Translations under genes and position numbers: made by a program
DNA from: a bacterium
GTDB taxonomy: Bacteria; Actinomycetota; Acidimicrobiia; Spongiisociales; UBA5794
Assembly: GCA_024228555.1 (NCBI GenBank)
Contig: JAAETI010000330.1
Coordinates: 1-42,103, forward strand
Direction of reading: 5' to 3'
DNA length: 42,103 nucleotides
Part shown: positions 23,275 through 31,564 of the stretch, one piece after another
Layout: every line of letters begins with the position of its first letter
Numbering within the stretch: the first letter of the stretch is position 1
The notes under the pieces: generated by a model
Seen by the model: the letters and a program-made list of their open reading frames with translations, nothing else
Database searches by the model: none
Told to the model about the DNA's origin: nothing

Positions 23275-24981
23275 ATGTCAGAACCCAACCGCCGATTCGC
23301 CACCGTCCTCGCAGCCACGCTCGCCGACTGCGGGGTGCGCCACGTATGTGTTTCTCCCGGTTCCCGCAATACACCGCTGATCGCGGGCTTTGCTGCGGAA
23401 GACCGGCTGCAGAAATGGACGCTGCTCGACGAACGGTCCGCGGGGTTCTTTGCGATCGGACTGGCCAGGGTCACCGGCACCCCTGTCGTGATCAGCTGCA
23501 CCTCAGGGACCGCGGCGGCCGAATACCACCCTGCAGTTGTTGAAGCCAGCCAAAGCCACGTTCCCTTGCTTGTACTCACCGCTGACCGGCCCGAGGAGTT
23601 GCGCAACGTTGGCGCACCGCAAACCATCGATCAGCTTTCTCTATACGGCTCCTCCACCAAACTGTTCATCGATGCACCGCCACCGGGCCCAACATCCGCC
23701 GTTGGCCATGCGAGCGAACTCGCCGTTCGTGCTTGGACCGCAGCCACCACAGGGACGCCCGGCCCCGTCCATCTCAATTTGCCATTCCGCGAGCCTCTTC
23801 TTGGCAAGACCGAGTCGATCGCCAATCCGCCGGTACCCGTCGTAACGGCCGCCGAGGTTGCGGCCCTGGATCTGGCCAACGTCGCCGGCCAATTCGATGG
23901 GCGCAAAGGGATCATCGTCGCCGGCCGCAGTGACGACCCTGAGTTCGCCTCCGCCTGTGCTGACCTAGCCGCGGCAACCGGCTGGCCCATCTTCGCCGAC
24001 CCGTTGTCCGGTATCCGTCACGGGACCCATCCGCTCGACAGAGTGTTGGCCTACGGCGATCTTCTCGCGACAGCAGGCGCCCTCGAGCAGCTCAAACCAG
24101 AAATCGTGGCCCGCTTTGGCCCGGTCCCGACCTCGAAGCCAGTCTGGCGATGGCTCGAAGACCACCCGGAAATCGACCAGATCCTCATCGATCCCGAGGC
24201 CCGCGATGCCACCAATAGCGCGACGACAACTGTCGCCGTCCCGGTCACCGCGGCAGCGAGGGCGCTAGTAGGCGATATCACCGCACCGGCACCATCCGGA
24301 TGGGCGGAGAGCTGGGCCGCCGTGGACGAAGCAGCAGGGCACGCCGTCGAAGCAGAACTGCAGTCGGCTTCGTTCCCCAACGAGCCGGTTGTTGCGCTCG
24401 AGGTTGTGGCCTCCGCCCCAGCCGGCTCCATCGTTACGGTGGGGTCATCGATGCCGATCCGTGATGTTGACACATTCAGTGGCAAGTCGGCCACGTCGCT
24501 GCGGATCTTTGGCAACCGTGGCACCAATGGCATCGATGGCATAGTCTCGGCTGCGCTGGGAACTGCAGCCAGCGGTTCGACTGCATTCACCCTCGTTGGC
24601 GATGTGTCGCTCTTTCACGACATCAACGCGCTGGGTTCCGCGGTGCAGCTCGGCCTGCCGTTGACCATTGTGGTTGTGAACAACGATGGCGGGGGTATCT
24701 TTCACTTCCTGCCCCATCATGACCCGGCCGTTCTGCCGCCGGAAACCTTCGATCGGTACCTGGCAACACCGCACGGCACCGACTTCGTCCCGATCGCAGC
24801 GGCATTTGGGCTCGATGCCTACGACGTGAGCAACCATGAAGAGCTGACCCGTTTGCTGAGGACACCTGCCGAGCGCCCCCGACTCATCCAGGTGAAGACC
24901 GACCGAAACCTCAACCTCCAATTGCACCGCAGCGTGGCCGCCGCGGTGGAACTGACGCTAGGTGGCTGCAAGAAGGGTTAG
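23275..24981 (+). CDS. menD: 2-Succinyl-5-enolpyruvyl-6-hydroxy-3-cyclohexene-1-carboxylate synthase (MenD)
   Basis: A 568-residue thiamine-diphosphate enzyme joining isochorismate with 2-oxoglutarate. N-terminal domain: LADCGVRHVCVSPGSRNTPL, then the family ISCTSGTAAAEYHPAVVEAS and LVLTADRPEELRNVGAPQTI. C-terminal cofactor site: FGNRGTNGIDGIVSAALG and GDVSLFHDINAL, then VVVNNDGGGIFHFLPHH, the characteristic MenD motif. Length is normal (550-580). It lies 82 bp from the gntR start on the other strand and overlaps the convergent menF by 24 bp at its 3' end. Confidence 0.96.
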   Translation: MSEPNRRFATVLAATLADCGVRHVCVSPGSRNTPLIAGFAAEDRLQKWTLLDERSAGFFAIGLARVTGTPVVISCTSGTAAAEYHPAVVEASQSHVPLLVLTADRPEELRNVGAPQTIDQLSLYGSSTKLFIDAPPPGPTSAVGHASELAVRAWTAATTGTPGPVHLNLPFREPLLGKTESIANPPVPVVTAAEVAALDLANVAGQFDGRKGIIVAGRSDDPEFASACADLAAATGWPIFADPLSGIRHGTHPLDRVLAYGDLLATAGALEQLKPEIVARFGPVPTSKPVWRWLEDHPEIDQILIDPEARDATNSATTTVAVPVTAAARALVGDITAPAPSGWAESWAAVDEAAGHAVEAELQSASFPNEPVVALEVVASAPAGSIVTVGSSMPIRDVDTFSGKSATSLRIFGNRGTNGIDGIVSAALGTAASGSTAFTLVGDVSLFHDINALGSAVQLGLPLTIVVVNNDGGGIFHFLPHHDPAVLPPETFDRYLATPHGTDFVPIAAAFGLDAYDVSNHEELTRLLRTPAERPRLIQVKTDRNLNLQLHRSVAAAVELTLGGCKKG

Positions 24982-26277
24982 TAGCGGTTGGAACTTGAGC
25001 CGTGTCTCCACAAGCTCAGCGGCAGGATCCGAATCTGCGACTATTCCGTTGCCGGCGTACAGCCGGGACGTGACACCGTCGATCAATGCACAGCGCAAGG
25101 CCAGAGCAACCTGGGCACCGCCTCCCGGATCGATCCAGCCGATTCCTCCTGAATACCAACCGCGATCGATGACTTCCGCCTTGTCGATGAACGCCAGCGC
25201 CTCGGCTCGCGGTGTCCCCCCGACGGCAGGCGTGGGGTGTACCGAAGAGAGAACGTCAAACGTCGAAATCCCTTCGCACAAGGTCCCTTCGATTTCGGTG
25301 GAGAGGTGTTGCACGGTCGCCATGCGACGTAGAGCTGGAACATCCGGATACTCGAGACGCGATGTCATCTTGTCGAGACGCGAAATCAAGTCATCAACGA
25401 CAATCGCGTGCTCAGCCCTGTCTTTGGCGCTGGCCAACAACTCACGTCCCACTGCGATGTCATCGTCACCCTTGCCTCTTCGTGCCGAACCGGCCAACGG
25501 GTTGATCCAAATGTCGCGCCCCCGCTGCGCTAGCAGCAATTCGGGACTCGCTCCAACAAACGCCGAATGCCCCACAACCGCGGCATAGATGTAGCACGAT
25601 GGATTGGCGCGGCCAAGGTGATAGACAAGCCCAAACGGCTCGGTCGCTCTCTCAGAGAGAACCTGAACAGAACGGGCAAGAACGACTTTCTGGAACGATC
25701 CCTCGGTGATAGCGCCGACCGCCTCGCCAACCTCTGACTGCCATTCCACAGTCGAAGGAACCGACTCAACTGTGTGCACACCAGGATCAGGGGGTGGAGG
25801 ATCATCAAAGGCGACCAAGTCCGCAAGCAGTGCCAGAAGCGGATCAGGATCAGCACCGGCGGGTAGTGCCACGACAAGCCTGGTGCGGAGATCGTCCTTG
25901 ACCACTGTTGCTGCAGGCAGGATTGCATCCGCTGCCCCAAAGCCATCCCATTCCGGCTGCGCAGGGCCGTGCGGGTGGAACGAGAAGCCAAGCGCGATAC
26001 GGGCACCTGGGGCCAGCGTCGGCAGACCTGCGAGTCCGGTCGCGAGGGTGGAGAATCTGTCGATCCCCGATGCCGCAAATCGCATTGCCACGCCGAGGCT
26101 GGCGACCTCGTCACCGGCGGGTGTCCGGAAAAAGGAGCTTCTCGCAAACAGCGGTGCACCCGCACGCACAAAGGACAGCGGATCGCAGTCGACGGCCACA
26201 GATGCGGTACGCAGCTGAGTTGCGTCGGCGGTCAGCTGCTCGGCCAGTCTCGCCAATTGGGAATCAGTAAAAAGCAC
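24958..26277 (-). CDS. menF: Isochorismate synthase (MenF/DhbC family)
   Basis: A 439-residue chorismate-binding enzyme making isochorismate, the first dedicated menaquinone step. C-terminal family strings are EGSFQKVVLARS, SPELLLAQRGRDIWINPLAGS, HLSTEIEGTL, VHPTPAVGGTPRAEALAFI and ERGWY-like DRGWYSGGIGW. The N-terminal half is divergent, as usual. The catalytic base Lys is in SFQKVVLAR. GTG at 26277 is preferred because TAGCAT stands 8 nt upstream and the longer frame has no family match. Its end is buried in the menD end. Salicylate synthase is possible on motif grounds alone, but context favours MenF. Confidence 0.9.
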   Translation of the reverse strand: MLFTDSQLARLAEQLTADATQLRTASVAVDCDPLSFVRAGAPLFARSSFFRTPAGDEVASLGVAMRFAASGIDRFSTLATGLAGLPTLAPGARIALGFSFHPHGPAQPEWDGFGAADAILPAATVVKDDLRTRLVVALPAGADPDPLLALLADLVAFDDPPPPDPGVHTVESVPSTVEWQSEVGEAVGAITEGSFQKVVLARSVQVLSERATEPFGLVYHLGRANPSCYIYAAVVGHSAFVGASPELLLAQRGRDIWINPLAGSARRGKGDDDIAVGRELLASAKDRAEHAIVVDDLISRLDKMTSRLEYPDVPALRRMATVQHLSTEIEGTLCEGISTFDVLSSVHPTPAVGGTPRAEALAFIDKAEVIDRGWYSGGIGWIDPGGGAQVALALRCALIDGVTSRLYAGNGIVADSDPAAELVETRLKFQPLLTLLAAT

Positions 26278-26285
26278 GAGGCACG

Positions 26286-26291
26286 ATGCTA
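26286..26291 (-). promoter_or_regulatory. -10 box TAGCAT for menF (leaderless GTG)
   Basis: TAGCAT on the minus strand ends 8 nt before GTG 26277. There is no ribosome-binding site. It lies in the 55-nt gap after the alpha/beta hydrolase gene. Confidence 0.45.
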
Positions 26292-26332
26292 GTCCCTGCA
26301 GCGACACCAGAAGTGACGGTGTACGCCCGCCA

Positions 26333-27187
26333 TCATGCCTGACCGAAGCTGGAAATGAACTCTGCCACCCGCTCGGCCACGAGGTGGGGGCGTTCCATCC
26401 ACACGAAGTGCGACGCTCCGGGCACGACCTCCGCAACAGCCCGCGGCATCCTTTCGACCAACTCGCCTAGATACGGCTCTTGGTGGGTTGTCGAACGTTC
26501 CCCTGCGATCACCAGAACCGGAACATCGATCTCTGCCAGCCGATCCCAGGCTCGGTGATCAGTCGCCGCTGTGAAGAACTCCGCTTCGGATTCAGGGCTG
26601 CACTTGAGTACCACCGCATCACCGTCGTCAGAAAGCCCACCGCGTACGTAGGCTCGCATCGCCCGCTCTTCCCACCCGGCAAAGGCCAGCTTGGAAACCC
26701 AGTTGCTGAAGGCCGCCTCTCTACTTGTGAAACGATCCCGTCTTCGTAGCGCTCCATTGGCCATCGGATTGTCGGGGAATCGACCATAGGGAGGCGGAAA
26801 GATGATCGGCTCGACGAGCACCAGCCCGGAGAACAGGCCGGGACTGGCTAACTCCGCAAGCACCAGCGCGGCGCCTCCGGCGGAATGGCCAACACCGATC
26901 ACGCCGGTGGCGTCCGCACAGAGCTCAACGACATCGCGGCCAGCATCCCACCAATCGAAAGGGCGATCCGGAACACCCGAATCACCGTGGGCCCGCTGGT
27001 CGATGGCGACCCCCCGCAGCTCCGGCACCATCGAATCCAGATCGTCGATAACAGGCTCGCAAAGCTCCTTGCAGAATCCGGTCGCATGGACAAAGACAAC
27101 GAGAGGCTTGACGTCCGGCTCGCCCCATTCGGTGTACGCGATCTCGATGCCATCGCGGGCGGTGAAGGACCGGAAGGAATCTGGCAC
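26333..27187 (-). CDS. Alpha/beta hydrolase, candidate MenH
   Basis: A 284-residue serine hydrolase fold. The oxyanion strand is LVVFVHATGFCKEL, the nucleophile elbow VIGVGHSAGGAALVL (Ser102), and the acid region DVPVLVIAGERSTTHQEPYL; the late His is in GASHFVWMERPHLV. The cap domain spans about 130-200. Its gene lies just before menF on the same strand. The SHCHC synthase MenH, not otherwise seen in the window, is such a hydrolase, so MenH is a reasonable guess but unproven. GTG at 27187 follows the CBS-BON stop by 10 nt, with GAGGA upstream, so the two are probably co-transcribed. Confidence 0.85.
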   Translation of the reverse strand: MPDSFRSFTARDGIEIAYTEWGEPDVKPLVVFVHATGFCKELCEPVIDDLDSMVPELRGVAIDQRAHGDSGVPDRPFDWWDAGRDVVELCADATGVIGVGHSAGGAALVLAELASPGLFSGLVLVEPIIFPPPYGRFPDNPMANGALRRRDRFTSREAAFSNWVSKLAFAGWEERAMRAYVRGGLSDDGDAVVLKCSPESEAEFFTAATDHRAWDRLAEIDVPVLVIAGERSTTHQEPYLGELVERMPRAVAEVVPGASHFVWMERPHLVAERVAEFISSFGQA

Positions 27188-27197
27188 GGTGGCGCCG

Positions 27198-27806
27198 CTA
27201 TTCCTCGTCGTCTAGCCGCCACGTGAGATCGGAGTTGACCTTGATTACGCCATCGAGGCGCCGACCCAACTCGGCCAGCAACCGGGCTTCGTTCCTCGTA
27301 CCGATCTCACCGCTGAAGGTGACAACACCGTTCGAGACCTCGACCGTGATGTCGTCGGGATCGACAAACAGCACTCGCCGGAGCAGGTCTTCCCTTATCT
27401 CGTCTTCGATGATCTCATCGGGACGAGTGAAAGCCGCGACAACATCGAGCCGCGAGATGATACCGAGACTCCTACCGTTGCCGTCGGTCACAGGCAGCCG
27501 GTTCACGTCGTTGACGACCATCGTGCGAGCTGCGTCGGCGACAGTGGCATCTGGCGCGATCGTCAGAACCGACCGGTGCATTACTTGCTCGACGCGCTCG
27601 ACCGGCTGTGGGTTGTCTGCCTCTTCACGAGCGACCTCGAGTCGAAGGAAGTCGGCTTCGGTGATGATGCCAACTACACACGACTCTTCATCACAAACCG
27701 GAAGACCACTCACCTTGTTGCGGACCATCAGCCGAGCTGCCGCCTTTATCGGTGTCTCCGGTGACGCAGTGATGACGTCTGCGGTCATCAGATCAACTAC
27801 ACGCAT
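27198..27806 (-). CDS. CBS-pair plus BON domain protein
   Basis: A 202-residue cytosolic protein. CBS motif 1 is residues about 1-60 (VVDLMTADVITASPETPIKAAARLM and SGLPVCDEESCVVGIIT) and CBS 2 is about 72-130 (VMHRSVLTIAPDATVADAARTM, NRLPVTDGNGRSLGIISRLD). A BON domain follows at about 140-198 (DDITVEVSNGVVTFSGEIGTRNEARLLAEL). CBS pairs bind adenine nucleotides; BON domains bind phospholipid or serve as docking modules. It is likely a nucleotide-sensing regulator. GGAG lies ahead of the ATG, 63 nt after the GNAT-synthetase gene. The target is unknown, and the hydrolase gene follows. Confidence 0.92.
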   Translation of the reverse strand: MRVVDLMTADVITASPETPIKAAARLMVRNKVSGLPVCDEESCVVGIITEADFLRLEVAREEADNPQPVERVEQVMHRSVLTIAPDATVADAARTMVVNDVNRLPVTDGNGRSLGIISRLDVVAAFTRPDEIIEDEIREDLLRRVLFVDPDDITVEVSNGVVTFSGEIGTRNEARLLAELGRRLDGVIKVNSDLTWRLDDEE

Positions 27807-27869
27807 TCGCTGCGCTCCTTCAGATTGTGTGTTTTACCCATTGTTGCACCCCGGGGCCGCCAAAGCTGC

Positions 27870-30602
27870 TCAGAGCTCCGATAGAACGTCGCGTCGCGAG
27901 GGCAGCCAGGTGCCTGTCACCGGACGTATCTTGATGCGGGCATCGACAACGCTGAGACCACGTCCCGGTTCCGCCACCTTCACGGGGTTCATATCCATCT
28001 CGACAATCTCCGGCAGATCTGCAATTAGCGCCGAAACCCGCAACAGCGCATCTTCGACTGCCGCCACGTCGCCGGCCGGTCCACCCCGATATCCGGCAAG
28101 AAGTTTGGCCGACTTGACCTCTGCGATCATCTCCGCAGCATCAACATCGGTGAGCGGATGGATACGGAAGGCAACGTCGCCGATCAGCTCTACAAAGACA
28201 CCACCGAGACCAAACACAATGAGAGGCCCAAAGTTGGGATCCTCGGTCATCCCGATAAGCACTTCATGGCCGCCCTCGACGTACTGCTGGACCAAAACAC
28301 CATCGGGTTCAGCAACGGCCGCGGTCACCGCGGCGAAAGCATCTCTGACCTGATCATCACCCTCGACATCCAGGATCACGCCACCGACATCAGATTTGTG
28401 CAAAGCAGATTCGGAGATGACCTTGAGAACGACCGGGCATTCCATCGCCGACGCCTGCTCAACCGCCTCGTCCGCAGACTGGACCACCGCGGAAAGAGGC
28501 ATCGCCAGCCCGTACGCACTGAGTATCGACTCGACGTCATCGGGGTCGAGCCAGCCGCCGCCGTCGTGTTGCAGCGCTTCGTCAACGATGGCGCGGGCCG
28601 CGATGAAGTCGATACCATCGAGTCGGACGATCGCTCCCTCATCCTTCTGCCGCCAGTTCTGATACTCAACAGCCCGCGCCAATGCGGTCGCCGCCTGCTC
28701 AGGGAATGGATAGGTGGGGATGCGCTTGTCGCCACTACTGAACAGAGCCGGAGCCCCACCAGAACTCATGTAGACGGTCAGGAAGGTCTTCTCTCCGTGG
28801 TATTCGAATGCGGCATCACGGATCGCCATTGCCATTTCCTCCGCACCCTCAGGCGCCGGCGGGATGAAGATTGTCATCAACGCATCGATTTCATCCGAGT
28901 TGAGCAGGATGTCGATGCATGCCGCATACTCCACCGGACCCGCCGATGCGATCATGTCGACGGGATTGGTGACAGATGCGTCTGCGGCAAGGACCGCCCT
29001 CATCTGGTTCTTGAGGTCGTCGCTGAATTCGACGACATCGAGCCCATTCGCCTCTAGTGCATCAACCGCCAGGATTCCGGGACCACCCGCATTGGTCAGG
29101 ATCCCGACCCGCGAACCTTGGGGAAGCGGCTGGTTCGCCATCAGAGATGTCACATCAAAGAGCTCGGTCAGCGTGTCGGTACGTACGACACCGGCCTGCT
29201 TGAACAGCGTGTCGACGGCAACATCCAGGCTTGCCAGAGAACCAGTGTGGCTCGAGGCCGCCCGCGCCCCAGCCGCCGTGCGTCCGGATTTCACTGCAAC
29301 GATCGGCTTCTGCTTGGCAATACGCCGTGCCGCCCTGGCAAACCGACGCGGGTTACCGAAGGACTCCATATAAAGCAATATCACGTCGGTGCCCGGATCA
29401 GATTCCCAATACAGAAGTAGGTCATCACCGGAGATGTCAGCCTGATTCCCGATAGAAATGAACGTGGAGATACCGATGTTCAACTGGGTTGCGTAGTCGA
29501 GGATGGCAATCCCGAGTGCACCGCTCTGACTCGACATTGCCACGTTGCCAGGAGGTGGCGAAAGCGGGCCAAACTGCCCATTCATGCTTACGGCGGAATC
29601 CATGTTGATGAGACCCATGCAGTTCGGTCCCACCATTCGCATCCCGGCATCCCGCACCGTTTGCATGAGGGTATCTTCGAGCTCCGCTCCGGCCTCGCCG
29701 GTCTCGGAGAAACCGGCGCTGATCACAACCAGACCTCGAACCTCCTTCTCAACACATTCAGCAACCACCGCGTTCACAAAGCGCGATGGCACAACGATGA
29801 ACGCAAGATCAACACGACCCGGCACATCGGTAATGGATTTGTAGGCCTTCACAGATCGGACCACATCCGCTTTCGGATTGACTGGGAAGACCGGCCCAGT
29901 GAAATCCCCGTTGATGAGGTTCGTGAAGAGACGTCCACCAATCGAAAGCGGATCACGACTTGCCCCTATCACGGCAACCGCACTCGGGTAGAACACCGGC
30001 ATCAGCGAAGCGGCGATGGCTCTCTGCTCATCGATCTCGTCGGCCTTGCCCAAGAACGGCGCCTCTGTCGTTGGAAACTCGACCTTGTACAGACCGTCAT
30101 CTGGCTCCCGCCGCATCGGGTAGCCGGCATTACGAAAGACCCGAATCATCACGTGGTTGTCGGCGAGCACAGACGCACGAAACGCCGTTATACCTATCGG
30201 GACCGCATACGTGGTCAGGTAGCGGACAAGACGAGTGGCGATGCCCTTGCCCTGCTCAGCGTCGACCACGGCAAACGCGACGTCGGCAATATCGGGGCTG
30301 TTGATATCGCGCCAGTACCGGCCCACACCAACGATCTTGTCGCCACGCATCGCGACGAGGGCCATCCGATCCCGATAGTCGAGATGGGTGAATGCTTCGA
30401 GTTCCTCCGGCTCGAGCCGATCCTTTGCTTGGAAGAAACGGTGATAGACGGTTTGCCGAGACATCCGTCCCATCATGTCTTGGAGACCGTCAGCGTCGGT
30501 GGGGACGATGGGACGGACCCGGATTGTGGTTCCGTCACGAAGGGCAACATCCAGTTCCCAGTCGCTTGGATAATCTGGGGGCAGGGTTGGATCTGCAGTC
30601 AT
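27870..30602 (-). CDS. Bifunctional GNAT acetyltransferase / ADP-forming acyl-CoA synthetase
   Basis: A 910-residue fusion. The N-terminal GNAT domain (about 15-170) has the acetyl-CoA loop VVDAEQGKGIATRLVRYL. A CoA-binding Rossmann domain follows (about 205-320; SAVAVIGASRDPLSIGG and VNPKAD), then succinyl-CoA-ligase-like domains with the phospho-His motif SSHTGSL (His452). A C-terminal ATP-grasp begins near 690 (VVLKVISESALHKSDVGGV, VEGGHEVLIGMTEDPNFGPLIVFGLGG). This is the actinobacterial order, GNAT first, the reverse of enterobacterial Pat. In the Pat group the protein acetylates lysines, notably of acetyl-CoA synthetase; the retained His and full ATP-grasp suggest that the synthetase half may also work. 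The ATG at 30602 has GGAG 5 nt upstream. Confidence 0.93.
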   Translation of the reverse strand: MTADPTLPPDYPSDWELDVALRDGTTIRVRPIVPTDADGLQDMMGRMSRQTVYHRFFQAKDRLEPEELEAFTHLDYRDRMALVAMRGDKIVGVGRYWRDINSPDIADVAFAVVDAEQGKGIATRLVRYLTTYAVPIGITAFRASVLADNHVMIRVFRNAGYPMRREPDDGLYKVEFPTTEAPFLGKADEIDEQRAIAASLMPVFYPSAVAVIGASRDPLSIGGRLFTNLINGDFTGPVFPVNPKADVVRSVKAYKSITDVPGRVDLAFIVVPSRFVNAVVAECVEKEVRGLVVISAGFSETGEAGAELEDTLMQTVRDAGMRMVGPNCMGLINMDSAVSMNGQFGPLSPPPGNVAMSSQSGALGIAILDYATQLNIGISTFISIGNQADISGDDLLLYWESDPGTDVILLYMESFGNPRRFARAARRIAKQKPIVAVKSGRTAAGARAASSHTGSLASLDVAVDTLFKQAGVVRTDTLTELFDVTSLMANQPLPQGSRVGILTNAGGPGILAVDALEANGLDVVEFSDDLKNQMRAVLAADASVTNPVDMIASAGPVEYAACIDILLNSDEIDALMTIFIPPAPEGAEEMAMAIRDAAFEYHGEKTFLTVYMSSGGAPALFSSGDKRIPTYPFPEQAATALARAVEYQNWRQKDEGAIVRLDGIDFIAARAIVDEALQHDGGGWLDPDDVESILSAYGLAMPLSAVVQSADEAVEQASAMECPVVLKVISESALHKSDVGGVILDVEGDDQVRDAFAAVTAAVAEPDGVLVQQYVEGGHEVLIGMTEDPNFGPLIVFGLGGVFVELIGDVAFRIHPLTDVDAAEMIAEVKSAKLLAGYRGGPAGDVAAVEDALLRVSALIADLPEIVEMDMNPVKVAEPGRGLSVVDARIKIRPVTGTWLPSRRDVLSEL

Positions 30603-30680
30603 CAATGCTCCGCAACATGAGTGGTCGTTCTAGGGCGATTTGGACCAATTGTTCCACACGGCACAAAAGCAACGGCGGTG

Positions 30681-30686
30681 TACGCT
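30681..30686 (+). promoter_or_regulatory. -10 box TACGCT for the LTD-like lipoprotein gene (leaderless)
   Basis: TACGCT ends 6 nt before the ATG at 30693, with no ribosome-binding site. Confidence 0.5.
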
Positions 30687-30692
30687 GCGGCC

Positions 30693-31376
30693 ATGAGACG
30701 AGCAGCCCTGATCGCAGCCTTGATTCTCGCGTCATGTGCCGGCGATGGCCAGACGAGCAGTCAGGACACTCCTGCTCCGACACTGACGACGCTTGCGGCC
30801 GCAACCACGCTCGCTCCAACAGCAACCACCGTTGTCGAACCAGAGGCCACGACCACTACATCGACGACGACAACCACCACCATGCCGGCAAACGCCGCCC
30901 CCGCGTTCGGTCTAACCCAGGTGGTGTTTGGCGATGGCGGATTCGTCGTGATCACGAACTGGGGCAATGACACAGGGACGCTGCACGGCTATTGGTTGTG
31001 TCAGGAGGTTTCGTATATGGCTCTCCCCGACGTGGCTCTCGCCCCTGGTGAGCAAGCTGTGATTGGTCTTTCGAAGTCACCTCCGCCAGATCTGGCGGGC
31101 ATGACCGCAACGGTGGATCTCGGCCCGGCGATCGGACCGCTCGCACTCGATTCCGGCGAAGTGGCTCTGTACGATGCGATCGCGTTCGATGATCCGGAGC
31201 ACATCACTGCGTACGTCGAATGGGGCGAAGGAGTGCACTCTCGATCCGCACTCGCCGCCGCAGCCGGTGTCTGGGAGGGAGACGCCGTCGATGTGTTCGA
31301 CGATGCGCCGTCCATCTCGTCGGGGGTCTATCCCGCGATCGACAATCTGGCCTGGTTCGCCGACATCGGCGGCTGA
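30693..31376 (+). CDS. Exported lipoprotein with lamin-tail-like domain
   Basis: A 227-residue exported protein. The lipoprotein signal is LIAALILASCAGDG with the modified Cys at about 15. A long Thr-rich spacer (about 28-66; EATTTTSTTTTTTMPANA) leads to an all-beta domain of about 150 residues (VVFGDGGFVVITNWGNDTG, LHGYWLCQEVSYMALPDVALAPGEQAVIGLS, DSGEVALYDAIAFDDPEHITAYVEWG). Wording such as the one-strand LHGYWL, APGE and GEVALYD matches lamin-tail (LTD) modules on bacterial surfaces, which usually help position or bind other components. The gene stands alone, convergent with the second kinase. Function is unknown; domain assignment is by pattern. Confidence 0.78.
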   Translation: MRRAALIAALILASCAGDGQTSSQDTPAPTLTTLAAATTLAPTATTVVEPEATTTTSTTTTTTMPANAAPAFGLTQVVFGDGGFVVITNWGNDTGTLHGYWLCQEVSYMALPDVALAPGEQAVIGLSKSPPPDLAGMTATVDLGPAIGPLALDSGEVALYDAIAFDDPEHITAYVEWGEGVHSRSALAAAAGVWEGDAVDVFDDAPSISSGVYPAIDNLAWFADIGG

Positions 31377-31530
31377 TACCGCAGAATCAGCAGGCTTTAG
31401 GATTTGTTAGCACTACCCCGACCCGGCCCTAAACCGCGGGCTGCCACAGTGGTTCTTGCTACGCCACGCAGCAAAGCAAAGAATCGCAAGGGTGGACGCC
31501 CCTCATCTGCCCATCATTCTTGCGAAGGTA

Positions 31531-31564
31531 AGAAGGACCCGCCATTAGCCCGGCGGGTCCTTCT
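31531..31564. terminator. Perfect 13-bp terminator hairpin, right arm overlapping the kinase stop
   Basis: AGAAGGACCCGCC (31531-31543) pairs with GGCGGGTCCTTCT (31552-31564) over an 8-nt loop. On the minus strand it directly follows the HK stop and is trailed by CTTACCTT, so it mainly serves the HK operon, and also blocks read-through from the lipoprotein gene. In the remaining gap (31377-31530), only TCGCAAG (31484-31490) pairing with CTTGCGA (31519-31525) is notable, perhaps a second weak fold. Confidence 0.85.

Noticed and set aside
27223-30620. Several long plus-strand frames opposite the CBS-BON and GNAT-synthetase genes
   Set aside because: No recognisable domains, Ser/Thr/Arg-rich shadows; the minus strand carries intact domains throughout.
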